In this document: positions 1-6,397 of the stretch, piece by piece
Position numbering within the stretch: position 1 is the first letter of the stretch
Layout of the letters: every line of letters begins with the position of its first letter
Assembly: GCA_030837825.1 (NCBI GenBank)
Contig: JAUQYB010000047.1
Span: forward strand, 1-8,541
Source: Albidovulum sp.
GTDB lineage: Bacteria > Pseudomonadota > Alphaproteobacteria > Rhodobacterales > Rhodobacteraceae
DNA length: 8,541 nucleotides
Reading direction: 5' to 3'
Position numbers and translations under genes: made by a program
Notes under the pieces: generated by a model
What the model saw: only the letters and a program-made list of their open reading frames with translations
Database searches by the model: none
What the model was told of the DNA's origin: nothing

Positions 1-43
1 CCCCCCCCCCCACCCCCGGGGGTATTTGGCAACGAAGAAGACG
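1..43. promoter_or_regulatory. C-rich palindromic leader upstream of the amidase gene
   Basis: The left edge starts with a run of at least 11 C, then an A, then the perfect palindrome CCCCCGGGGG (13-22), then TATTTGG and a purine-rich stretch (GAAGAAG, 34-40) just before the ATG at 44. From memory, similar elements (C-run, G-run, TATTTGG, A/G-rich tail) recur between genes in Rhodobacteraceae, so this may be a lineage-specific intergenic repeat or the end of an upstream terminator rather than a dedicated promoter. The GAAGAAG stretch is only a weak Shine-Dalgarno candidate. The window edge cuts the element, so its full extent is unknown. Confidence 0.35.
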
Positions 44-1459
44 ATGAGCGCCGACGCGACCCTGCTTTCGGCCCGCGAGCTTGTCGCCGCGGTCGGCGGT
101 GGGGAGCTTTCCGCACGCGACGTGATGGCGGCGACGCTCGAGCGGATCGAGGCGGTCAATCCCGCGGTCAACGCCATCGTGACGCTGCGCCCGCGCCCCG
201 AGCTTCTGGCCGAGGCGGAGGCGGCCGACCGCGCCGGCCCGGGCGGGCCGCTCCACGGCCTGCCGGTCGCGGTGAAGGATCTGGTGGCGACGAAGGGGAT
301 GCGCACGACCTGGGGCTCGGCCCTCCATGCCGATCACGTGCCGAGGGCCGACGATCTGGTGGCGGCGCGGCTGAAGGCGGCGGGCGCGATTCTGATCGGC
401 AAGACCAACACGCCGGAATGGGGCCACGGGTCGCACACGTTCAACCCGGTCTTCGGGGCGACGCGGAATCCCTATGACCTGAGCCGCAGCGCCGGCGGGT
501 CATCGGGGGGCGCGGCCGCCGCGCTCGCCGCGCGGATGGTGGCGCTCGCCGACGGGTCCGACATGATGGGTTCGCTCAGGAACCCCGCCGCCTTCTGCAA
601 CGTCTACGGCTTCCGCCCGACCTGGGGGCTGGTGCCGCAGGATGCGCAGGGCGACACCTTCCTTGCGACGCTCGCCACCGAGGGGCCGATGGCGCGCACG
701 CCGGCCGACCTCGCGCTGCTGCTGTCGGTGCTGGCCGGGCCCAACTCCGAGGTGCCGTTCGGGCGGCCGGCCGAGGATTTCGCCGCGGGCTTCGGCGGCG
801 ACATGCGCGGCAGGCGGATCGGCTGGCTCGGCGACTGGGGCGGCGCCTATCCGATGGAGCCGGGCATCCTTCAGGCCTCAGAGGCGGCGCTGAAGGTCTT
901 CGAGGATCTCGGCGCCATCGTCGAGCCGCTCGCGCCGCCCTTCCCGGCCGAGGCGCTCTGGTCCTCCTGGACCACGCTCCGGGCGATGCTGAACGCGGGC
1001 GCCAAGGGCGAGCTTGCCCGCGACGCGGCGAAACGGGCGCTGACCAAGCCCGAGACGCTGTGGGAGATCGACAGGGGCGCGGGGCTTTCCGCCCAAGCCG
1101 TCTACGCCGCGAGCGTGACCCGCTCGCGCTGGGATGCGCGCGCAGCCAAGGTCTTCGCGCGGTTCGATGCGCTGGCATTGCCGGCGGCGCAGGTCTGGCC
1201 GTTTCCGGTGGAGTGGCGCTGGCCGGAAGAGGTCGCCGGGCGGCGGATGGACACATATCACCGCTGGATGGAGGTCGTGGTGCCGGTCAGCCTGATCGGC
1301 CTGCCCTGTGTCGCCCTGCCGGCCGGCTTCTCGGACACGGGCCTGCCGACCGGGATGCAGCTTTTCGGGCCGACCGGCGCGGATGCGGCGATCCTCGCGC
1401 TGGCCGAGGCCTATCACCGGGCGACCGACTGGCCGGGCCGGCGGCCGCCGCCGCTCTGA
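44..1459 (+). CDS. Amidase signature family hydrolase
   Basis: Predicted cytoplasmic amidase of the amidase signature (AS) family, hydrolysing a carboxamide to acid plus amine or ammonia; the substrate cannot be told from sequence. From ATG 44 the protein has 471 residues, usual for the family. The Ser-cisSer-Lys triad is visible: Lys78 in GLPVAVKD, Ser153 in AGGSSGG and Ser177 in GSLRNPAA. The 24-residue spacing between the two serines is the family spacing. The usual GGS before the nucleophile is MMGS here (GSDMMGSLR), a subgroup variant. An in-frame TTG at 26 would add six residues, but ATG 44 gives a family-like N-terminus (MSADATLLSARELV). No signal peptide or membrane segment is seen, and there is no GatB or GatC partner, so it is unlikely to be GatA. 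It is convergent with aguB. The similarity in the word amidase is not homology: AguB belongs to the nitrilase superfamily. Confidence 0.9.
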   Translation: MSADATLLSARELVAAVGGGELSARDVMAATLERIEAVNPAVNAIVTLRPRPELLAEAEAADRAGPGGPLHGLPVAVKDLVATKGMRTTWGSALHADHVPRADDLVAARLKAAGAILIGKTNTPEWGHGSHTFNPVFGATRNPYDLSRSAGGSSGGAAAALAARMVALADGSDMMGSLRNPAAFCNVYGFRPTWGLVPQDAQGDTFLATLATEGPMARTPADLALLLSVLAGPNSEVPFGRPAEDFAAGFGGDMRGRRIGWLGDWGGAYPMEPGILQASEAALKVFEDLGAIVEPLAPPFPAEALWSSWTTLRAMLNAGAKGELARDAAKRALTKPETLWEIDRGAGLSAQAVYAASVTRSRWDARAAKVFARFDALALPAAQVWPFPVEWRWPEEVAGRRMDTYHRWMEVVVPVSLIGLPCVALPAGFSDTGLPTGMQLFGPTGADAAILALAEAYHRATDWPGRRPPPL

Positions 1460-1476
1460 CCCGCCGGGTCTGCGGG
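1458..1476. terminator. Short convergent intergenic hairpin (weak bidirectional terminator candidate)
   Basis: Only 18 bp separate the stop codons of the amidase gene and aguB. The segment can fold two mutually exclusive ways: GACCC/GGGTC around a 3-nt loop (1458-1470), or CCCGC/GCGGG around a 7-nt loop (1460-1476). Stems are only 5 bp and there is no T-run on either side, so intrinsic termination is a weak call. Transcripts of the two genes may overlap at their 3' ends. Confidence 0.25.
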
Positions 1477-1477
1477 C

Positions 1478-2338
1478 TCAGCCGAACCCGCGGACGGCGC
1501 CGTAAAGCTCCGGCCTGCGGTCGCGGAAGAGACCCCAGCTTCGCCTCAGCTCGCGCACCGCGTCGAGATCGAAGGTCGCCAGCCGCACGTCCTCGCTGGT
1601 GCGGTCGGCCTGGGTCACCACCTGGCCGGTCTGGTCGGCGATGAAGGAGGTGCCGTAGAAGGTCACCTCGCGCCCCTCCTGCTCCTCCCGGCCGATCCGG
1701 TTGGAGGCGGCGAGGGGCAGGATGTTCGCCGCCGCATGGCCGCGCATCACCATCTCCCAGTGCGGCTGGCTGTCGTAGCCGGGCGCGGGCGGCTCGGAGC
1801 CGATCGCGGTCGGGTAGAGCAGCATCTCGGCACCCATCAGCGCCATCGCCCGGGCGGCTTCGGGGAACCACTGGTCCCAGCAGATGCCGACGCCGACGCG
1901 GCCGAAGGCGGTGTCCCAGACACGGAAGCCGGTGTCGCCGGGGGTGAAGTAGTACTTCTCCTCGTAGCCGGGGCCTTGCGGGATATGGCTCTTGCGGTAG
2001 CTGCCGAGGACGCGTCCATCGGCATCGACCATCGCCAGCGCGTTGAAATGCGCCTCGCCCGCGCGTTCGAAGACCGAGACCGGCAGGACGACGCCCAGCT
2101 CGCGCGCAAGCGCCGCGAAGCGCGCGACGACCCGGTGCCCCGCCATCGGCTCGGCCAGCGCGAGGTGGCGCGGCTCTTCGGTGATGCAGAAATAGGGGGT
2201 GGCGAACAGTTCCTGCAACAGGATCACTTGCGCCCCCCCGGCGGCGGCCCGGCGCACCAGCGCCTCGGCCCGGTCGAGGTTCGCCGGCAGATTCCAGGTG
2301 CAGGCGAACTGGCTGACCGCAATCGTGACCTTGCGCAT
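1478..2338 (-). CDS. aguB: N-carbamoylputrescine amidase
   Basis: Nitrilase-superfamily (C-N hydrolase) enzyme converting N-carbamoylputrescine to putrescine, CO2 and ammonia, the last step of the agmatine route to putrescine; cytoplasmic. The 286 residues fit the family (about 280-300). The Glu-Lys-Cys triad is present: Glu43 in LLQELF, Lys116 in YRKSHIP and Cys153 in GICWDQWFPEAA. The segments around the Cys (CWDQWFPEAARAM, then LLYPTAIGSEP) and the later HWEMVMRGHAAAN...ASNRIG block match bacterial and plant AguB/NLP1 proteins, which separates it from beta-ureidopropionase or generic nitrilases. The ATG at 2338 is preceded by GAGGAGAGGG (complement of 2346-2355), a good ribosome site about 7-11 nt away. 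It is the only minus-strand gene between the amidase and the chelatase-like gene, so it is probably transcribed alone from the divergent region. Agmatine deiminase (AguA), its usual partner, is not in the window. The nearby transporter and patD support a polyamine role. Confidence 0.93.
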   Translation of the reverse strand: MRKVTIAVSQFACTWNLPANLDRAEALVRRAAAGGAQVILLQELFATPYFCITEEPRHLALAEPMAGHRVVARFAALARELGVVLPVSVFERAGEAHFNALAMVDADGRVLGSYRKSHIPQGPGYEEKYYFTPGDTGFRVWDTAFGRVGVGICWDQWFPEAARAMALMGAEMLLYPTAIGSEPPAPGYDSQPHWEMVMRGHAAANILPLAASNRIGREEQEGREVTFYGTSFIADQTGQVVTQADRTSEDVRLATFDLDAVRELRRSWGLFRDRRPELYGAVRGFG

Positions 2339-2376
2339 GGATATTCCCTCTCCTCGGATGGCCGCATCCTGTCGCG

Positions 2377-2388
2377 TTCCGCGCGGAA
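2377..2388. promoter_or_regulatory. Perfect 12-bp palindrome, candidate operator
   Basis: TTCCGCGCGGAA reads the same on both strands and lies 39 bp upstream of the aguB start and about 22 bp upstream of the -35 box of the opposite gene. A dimeric regulator bound here could control both promoters. No regulator gene is in the window, and in DNA this GC-rich a CG-centred palindrome could arise by chance, so this is only a candidate site. Confidence 0.35.
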
Positions 2389-2410
2389 TGGGAAGCGGTC
2401 CCGGCCTCCC

Positions 2411-2438
2411 TTGCGCGCGCCGGCAGATGGTCTAGGCT
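2411..2438 (+). promoter_or_regulatory. Candidate promoter giving a leaderless transcript
   Basis: TTGCGC (2411-2416) and TAGGCT (2433-2438) form a -35/-10 pair with a 16-bp spacer. The -10 box ends 6 bp before the ATG at 2445, so transcription starting at the usual distance would begin at or within a base or two of the start codon. No Shine-Dalgarno sequence precedes that ATG, which agrees with a leaderless mRNA. Confidence 0.5.
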
Positions 2439-2444
2439 CCGGCC

Positions 2445-3143
2445 ATGAGCCCTTCCGCCGTCATCGTCGCCCACGGCCAGCCGTCCGATCCGCTGCCGCC
2501 CGAGGCGGAGATGCACGCCCTTGCCGCGCGCGTGGGCGGGCACCTGCCGGGATGGGAGATCCGCGCCGCGACGCTGGCCGCGCCCGACGCGCTCCGGGTC
2601 GCGCTCCGGGGGCTCGAGGCGCCAGCGGTCTTCCCGTTCTTCATGGCCGATGGCTGGTTCATCCGCACCCTCCTGCCGCGCGCGCTGGCCGAGGCCGGGG
2701 CGCAGCGGCCCCGCCTGCTGCGGCCCTTCGGCCTTCTGCCGGAAACCGCGGCTCTGGCGGTGTCGGTCCTCGAGGAGGCGCTCGCCGCGCAGGGCTGGGC
2801 CGCCGCCGATACGACGCTCGTGCTCGCCGCCCACGGATCGGGCCGCAGCCCCTACCCCGCCGACGCGGCCCGGGCGTTCCAGTCCGCCATCGCGCTGCGC
2901 CTCGGCTTCGCCGAGAACCGCCTTGGCTTCATCGAGGAAGCGCCCGAGCTGGTCGAGGTGGCCGAGGGCGCGGGGGCGCAGTCGCTCTGCCTGCCGCTGT
3001 TCGTCGCCCGCTGGGGCCATGTCGAGGAGGACATCCCCGCCGCGCTCCATGCAGCGGGCTTCGCGGGGGTGACGCTGCCGCCGCTGGGCGCCGATCCGCG
3101 GGTGCCGGCGATCATCGCCGGGGCGATTGCGGCGGCGGGGTGA
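2445..3143 (+). CDS. CbiX/SirB-like class II chelatase-family protein, duplicated domain
   Basis: A 232-residue protein related to sirohydrochlorin/cobalt chelatases (CbiX, SirB, CbiK), which insert Co or Fe into sirohydrochlorin for B12 or siroheme synthesis. Two homologous halves are visible. The N-terminal half has VIVAHGQPSD (His10); the C-terminal half has LVLAAHGSGRSPYPAD (His130) and PLFVARWGHVEEDIP (His192). His10 and His130 are exactly 120 residues apart. At the same offset the counterpart of His192 is Phe72 (FPFFMADGWFIRTLLP), so only the C-terminal half keeps the metal-binding His pair. The acidic motif FIEEAPEL (162-169) also resembles the family. No signal peptide or membrane segment is seen. 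The start at 2445 lacks a ribosome site but sits just after a promoter-like sequence. It is flanked by minus-strand polyamine genes and has no tetrapyrrole-synthesis neighbour here, so the true substrate is uncertain. It could be an active chelatase or a metal-handling relative. Confidence 0.82.
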   Translation: MSPSAVIVAHGQPSDPLPPEAEMHALAARVGGHLPGWEIRAATLAAPDALRVALRGLEAPAVFPFFMADGWFIRTLLPRALAEAGAQRPRLLRPFGLLPETAALAVSVLEEALAAQGWAAADTTLVLAAHGSGRSPYPADAARAFQSAIALRLGFAENRLGFIEEAPELVEVAEGAGAQSLCLPLFVARWGHVEEDIPAALHAAGFAGVTLPPLGADPRVPAIIAGAIAAAG

Positions 3144-3145
3144 GC

Positions 3146-3168
3146 CGCCCGGGCTGGCCGCCCGGGCG
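3146..3168. terminator. GC-rich hairpin between convergent genes
   Basis: CGCCCGGGC (3146-3154) pairs with GCCCGGGCG (3160-3168), a perfect 9-bp all-GC stem with a 5-nt loop. It begins 3 nt after the stop of the chelatase-like gene and lies 42 bp beyond the patD stop. It can fold on either strand, and no T-run follows in either direction. A second, weaker GGGGC/GCCCC stem (3183-3197) lies closer to patD. Probable termination or 3'-end stabilising structure for both convergent transcripts. Confidence 0.5.
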
Positions 3169-3209
3169 AGAGGGGAGGCGAAGGGGCCATCCGCCCCCGC
3201 CCGGCCGTC

Positions 3210-4649
3210 TCAGCCGTGCTTCACCATGACGTGGCGCACCACGGTGTAGTCCTCCAGCGCATAGGCGCTCAGGTCCTTGCCGTAGCCGGACTGCTTCAGG
3301 CCGCCGTGCGGCATCTCGTTCACCAGCATGAAATGGGTGTTGATCCAGGTGCAGCCGTAGCGCAGCCGCGCCGCCGTCGCCATCGCCCGGCCCACGTCCC
3401 TGGTCCAGACCGAGGAGGCGAGGCCGTAGTCGCTGTCGTTGGCCCAGTCCACCGCCTGATCGACATCGGAGAAGGGCGTGACCGAGACGACGGGGCCGAA
3501 GACCTCGCGCCGGACGATCTCGTCGGACTGCTTCGCCCCGGCGACCACGGTCGGGCGGTAGTAGAAGCCGCCCTGCCCGATCGCCTCGCCGCCGGTGGTG
3601 ACCTCGATGTGGTTCTGCTCGCGGGCGCGTTCGACGAAACTCGCCACCCTGTCGCGCTGGCGGAGCGAGATCAGCGGCCCGATCTCGTTGGTGGTATCGT
3701 CCTCGTTGCCAAGCTGGATGGTGGCGACGGCCGCGGTGAGGTCGGCCACGAGGCTGTCGTAGACCTTCCTGCCGGCGTAGATGCGGCAGGCCGCGGTGCA
3801 GTCCTGCCCGGCGTTATAGTAGCCGAAGGCCCGGAGCCCCTCGACCACCTCGGCCACGTCGGCGTCGTCGAAGACCACGACCGGTGCCTTGCCGCCGAGT
3901 TCCAGATGCGTTCGCTTCACCGTCCGCGCCGCGGCATCGAGCATCTTCTTGCCGGTCGCCACATCGCCGGTCAGCGAGATCATGTCGACGCCCGGGTGAC
4001 GGATGAGATGGCTGCCCACCGTCTCGCCGCGCCCGGGCAGGACGTTGACCACGCCCGCAGGCAGCAGGTCGGCAAGGATGCGGGCGAGCTTCAGCGCCGT
4101 CAGCGGGGTCTGCTCCGAGGGCTTGAAGACCACCGTGTTGCCGCCGCCGATGGCCGGCGCCAGCTTCCACGCCATCATCATCAGGGGATAGTTCCAGGGC
4201 GCGATCGAGGCGACGACGCCGACCGCATCGCGGCGGATCATCGAGGTGTGGCCGGCCAGGTATTCCCCGGCGATCGCGCCGTGCTGGCAGCGCACCGCAC
4301 CGGCGAAGAAGCGGAAGCAGTCGACGATGGCGGGGATCTCGTCGCCCCGCGCGGCGTTGATCGGCTTGCCGCAGTTCAGCGCCTCGAGCGCGGCGAAGGC
4401 GTCGGCCTCGGCCTCGATCCGGTCGGCGATCGCCAGCAGCGCCGCCGACCGTTCGGCCGGCGTGGTCCGCGACCAGCCGTCGAAGGCGGCCCGCGCCGCA
4501 CCGACGGCGCGGTCCACCTGATCGGTCGATGCCTCGGCCAGATCAAGGATCAGCGCGCCGGTCCGCGGGTTCAGCACCTTTTCGCCCGGCTCCTGCCCCG
4601 CCTCGAAGGCGCCGCCGATCAGAAGCTCGGTGTCGAAGCGCATGGTCAT
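3210..4649 (-). CDS. patD: 4-aminobutyraldehyde (gamma-aminobutyraldehyde) dehydrogenase
   Basis: NAD(P)-dependent aldehyde dehydrogenase, predicted to oxidise 4-aminobutanal (made from putrescine) to GABA in the cytoplasm. The protein has 479 residues; E. coli PatD (YdcW) has about 474. Hallmarks present: PWNYP (151-155) with oxyanion Asn153, cofactor Lys176 in FKPSEQ, general base Glu250 in LELGGK, catalytic Cys284 in [11 protein letters not shown], and Glu382 in EVFGP. The [13 protein letters not shown] block resembles the aminobutyraldehyde group and separates it from betaine-aldehyde or succinate-semialdehyde enzymes, although overlapping amino-aldehyde activity is possible. ATG 4649 is preferred over ATG 4643 because GGGAG (complement of 4656-4660) ends 6 nt upstream. 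It is the last gene of the transporter operon, 13 nt after ydcV, as in E. coli ydcSTUV-patD. Coupling to the importer suggests that imported putrescine is burned to GABA. The aminotransferase or oxidase making the aldehyde is not in the window. Confidence 0.93.
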   Translation of the reverse strand: MTMRFDTELLIGGAFEAGQEPGEKVLNPRTGALILDLAEASTDQVDRAVGAARAAFDGWSRTTPAERSAALLAIADRIEAEADAFAALEALNCGKPINAARGDEIPAIVDCFRFFAGAVRCQHGAIAGEYLAGHTSMIRRDAVGVVASIAPWNYPLMMMAWKLAPAIGGGNTVVFKPSEQTPLTALKLARILADLLPAGVVNVLPGRGETVGSHLIRHPGVDMISLTGDVATGKKMLDAAARTVKRTHLELGGKAPVVVFDDADVAEVVEGLRAFGYYNAGQDCTAACRIYAGRKVYDSLVADLTAAVATIQLGNEDDTTNEIGPLISLRQRDRVASFVERAREQNHIEVTTGGEAIGQGGFYYRPTVVAGAKQSDEIVRREVFGPVVSVTPFSDVDQAVDWANDSDYGLASSVWTRDVGRAMATAARLRYGCTWINTHFMLVNEMPHGGLKQSGYGKDLSAYALEDYTVVRHVMVKHG

Positions 4650-4662
4650 GGGATTCTCCCTT

Positions 4663-5472
4663 TCATTTGCCCCCGCCCGCGGTCTCTTCGGCCCCGCGGG
4701 TGAGGGTGTAGGCTGCGAGGATCGGCAGGAAGGTCGCCGCGAAGACGACGATCGCCACGACGTTGGTCACCGGCCGCTGGCGGGGCCGGACAAGCTCGTT
4801 CAGCATCCAGATCGGCAGGGTGGACTGCTGGCCCGCGGTGAAGGTGGTGACGATCACCTCGTCGAAGCTGAGCGCGAAGGCGAGCATCCCGCCCGCCAGC
4901 AGCGCCGAGCCGAGGTTGGGCAGGATCACGTGCCGGAAGGTCTGGAACGAATTCGCGCCGAGGTCGGCCGAAGCCTCCAGCATCGAGGCACCGAGCCGGC
5001 GGAACCGGGCCACCGCGTTGTTGTAGACGATGACGACGCAGAAGGTGGCGTGGCCGAGCACGATGGTGAAGGTGGAAAACGGGATGTCGCCGATGGCGAA
5101 GGCCGACCGCAACGACATGCCGGTGATGATCCCGGGAAGCGCGATCGGCAGCACGACCAGAAGCGAGATCGCGTCGCGCCCGAAGAACCGCGCCCGCGCC
5201 ATCGCCGCGGCGCAGAGCGTGCCGAGCACCAGCGCCAGGCCCGAGGAGATGGCCGCGACCCGGAGCGAGAGCCAGAGCGGCGGCCAGATGTCCTCGCGGT
5301 TCCAGGCGACGGCGAACCATTTCCCCGTCAGCCCCGGCGGCGGGAACTGGTAGCTGCGGTCCTCGGTGGTGAAGGCGTAGAGGAAGATCAGCACGATCGG
5401 CAGGTGCAGGAACAGAAGCCCGCCGATCGCGGCGAGCGTGAGGGCCAAAGGCGGGCGGGCGTCAGAGGGCAT
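4663..5472 (-). CDS. ydcV: Polyamine-type ABC transporter permease, PotC/YdcV-like
   Basis: Inner-membrane permease, the second of the two channel subunits of the importer. The 269 residues agree with YdcV/PotC (about 264). About six hydrophobic segments can be seen, near residues 9-34, 67-91, 101-123, 134-152, 183-210 and 236-257. The EAA loop that contacts the ATPase is at about 166-185 ([20 protein letters not shown]). [11 protein letters not shown] and [14 protein letters not shown] are typical of the PotC branch. The ATG at 5472 lies inside the end of ydcU (11-nt overlap in a different frame), so translation is likely coupled. Upstream purines (GGGGG, complement of 5476-5480) are only a weak ribosome site. 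The stop lies 13 nt before patD. Similarity to E. coli YdcV, recalled rather than searched, is strong over the whole length, and the operon order supports the call. Confidence 0.93.
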   Translation of the reverse strand: MPSDARPPLALTLAAIGGLLFLHLPIVLIFLYAFTTEDRSYQFPPPGLTGKWFAVAWNREDIWPPLWLSLRVAAISSGLALVLGTLCAAAMARARFFGRDAISLLVVLPIALPGIITGMSLRSAFAIGDIPFSTFTIVLGHATFCVVIVYNNAVARFRRLGASMLEASADLGANSFQTFRHVILPNLGSALLAGGMLAFALSFDEVIVTTFTAGQQSTLPIWMLNELVRPRQRPVTNVVAIVVFAATFLPILAAYTLTRGAEETAGGGK

Positions 5473-6397
5473 CGAAGGCCCCCATCTTCCGCGCCACGGT
5501 CAGGTAGACCAGCATGATGACGATCGGCACCACCGCGAAGGCGGCGGCGAGCGGGATGTTCCCGGCCGTCCCTTGCAGCGAATAGACCGCTTGGCCGATG
5601 AAGAACCGGCTCGACCCGACGATCTGGGGAATGATGTAGTCGCCGAGCGTCAGCGAGAAGGTGAAGATCGACCCGGCCACCACCCCCGGCAGCGCCAGCG
5701 GCAGGATCACGCTCCGCAGTGTTCGCCAGCCGCCGGCGCCGAGGTCGGCCGAGGCTTCCAGCATCGAGGCCGGCACCCGTTCCAGCGCCGCCTGCATCGG
5801 CAGGATCATGTAGGGCAGCCACACGTAGAGGAAGACGAGGAAGGTGCCGATATAGCTCGTCGACAGCGAGTTGCCGCCGATCACCGGCAGTGCCAGCACC
5901 GCGTTCAGGAGGTTGCCGGCCCCGATCCCCTCGGCCGCCCAGGTGACGATCCCTTCCTTGGCGAGGATCAGCTTCCAGGCATAGACCTTGACCAGGTAGC
6001 TCGACCACAGCGGCAGCATGATCCCCAGGTAGAAGACCGCCTTCCACCGCCCCTTCGCATAGCGCGCGGCGAAGAAGGCGATCGGGAAGGCCAGGACGGC
6101 CGAGGCGAGCGTCACCGCCGCCGCCATCGCCACGGTGCGCAGGATGATGTCGAAGTTCGACGGGATCAGCAGCTCGGCATAGGTCCTGAGCGTGAATTCC
6201 GGCACCACGAGGCCGGAGAACTGGTCGATCGAATAGAAGCTCTGGAGCAGGAGCGCGGCGAGCGAGCCGATATAGACGACGCCGAGCCAGAGAAGCGGCG
6301 GCAGGAGGAGAAGCGCGGTCAGAAGCCCCGGCCTGCGCCAGAAGAGCCCGGTCAGCCGGTCGCCAGGCCCCCGCGCGGGATCGGCGGCGCCGCTCAT
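5462..6397 (-). CDS. ydcU: Polyamine-type ABC transporter permease, PotB/YdcU-like
   Basis: Inner-membrane permease, the first channel subunit of the importer. From ATG 6397 the protein has 311 residues; E. coli YdcU has about 313. Hydrophobic segments lie near 24-52, 86-110, 120-146, 183-203, 231-259 and 284-302, with the EAA loop at about 214-233 ([20 protein letters not shown]). The [13 protein letters not shown] segment is typical of PotB-type permeases. The reading frame stays open far upstream, to about 7492, but that extension is the shadow of the ATPase gene. The ATG at 6397 overlaps the ATPase stop codon as ATGA and has GGAG (complement of 6406-6409) 8 nt upstream, which fixes the start. 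The 3' end overlaps ydcV by 11 nt. Such overlaps suggest translational coupling and equal supply of the two permeases. Confidence 0.93.
   Translation of the reverse strand: MSGAADPARGPGDRLTGLFWRRPGLLTALLLLPPLLWLGVVYIGSLAALLLQSFYSIDQFSGLVVPEFTLRTYAELLIPSNFDIILRTVAMAAAVTLASAVLAFPIAFFAARYAKGRWKAVFYLGIMLPLWSSYLVKVYAWKLILAKEGIVTWAAEGIGAGNLLNAVLALPVIGGNSLSTSYIGTFLVFLYVWLPYMILPMQAALERVPASMLEASADLGAGGWRTLRSVILPLALPGVVAGSIFTFSLTLGDYIIPQIVGSSRFFIGQAVYSLQGTAGNIPLAAAFAVVPIVIMLVYLTVARKMGAFDAL

Larger units (their letters stand above)
2339..2444. promoter_or_regulatory. Divergent promoter region of aguB and the chelatase-like gene
   Basis: This 106-bp region must carry the start signals of both diverging genes. 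It contains the aguB ribosome site, a perfect 12-bp palindrome (2377-2388) and a recognisable promoter for the + strand gene (2411-2438). I could not find a convincing -35/-10 pair for aguB on the minus strand. Confidence 0.6.

Noticed and set aside
26..43. TTG start adding six residues to the amidase
   Set aside because: The extension falls in the repeat-like leader, and ATG 44 gives the N-terminus normal for the family. It cannot be fully excluded.
1478..2338. Beta-ureidopropionase or generic nitrilase as identity of aguB
   Set aside because: CWDQWFPEAARAM, YPTAIGSEP and the GHAAAN/ASNRIG region match N-carbamoylputrescine amidases specifically.
1287..3050. Open frame of about 587 codons on the minus strand overlapping three genes
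   Set aside because: It is out of frame with aguB and antisense to the amidase and chelatase-like genes. Its composition is Arg/Pro/Gly-rich shadow sequence.
1736..3229. Open frame of about 497 codons on the + strand across aguB and the chelatase-like gene
   Set aside because: It lies antisense to aguB and out of frame in the next gene, has low-complexity Arg/Gly/Ala-rich sequence with no domain, and is explained by lack of A/T-rich stops in GC-rich DNA.
3216..4703. Open frame of about 495 codons antisense to patD
   Set aside because: It mirrors nearly the whole dehydrogenase gene. Its product is rich in His/Asp/Arg/Gly with no recognisable fold, while the minus strand shows every catalytic motif.
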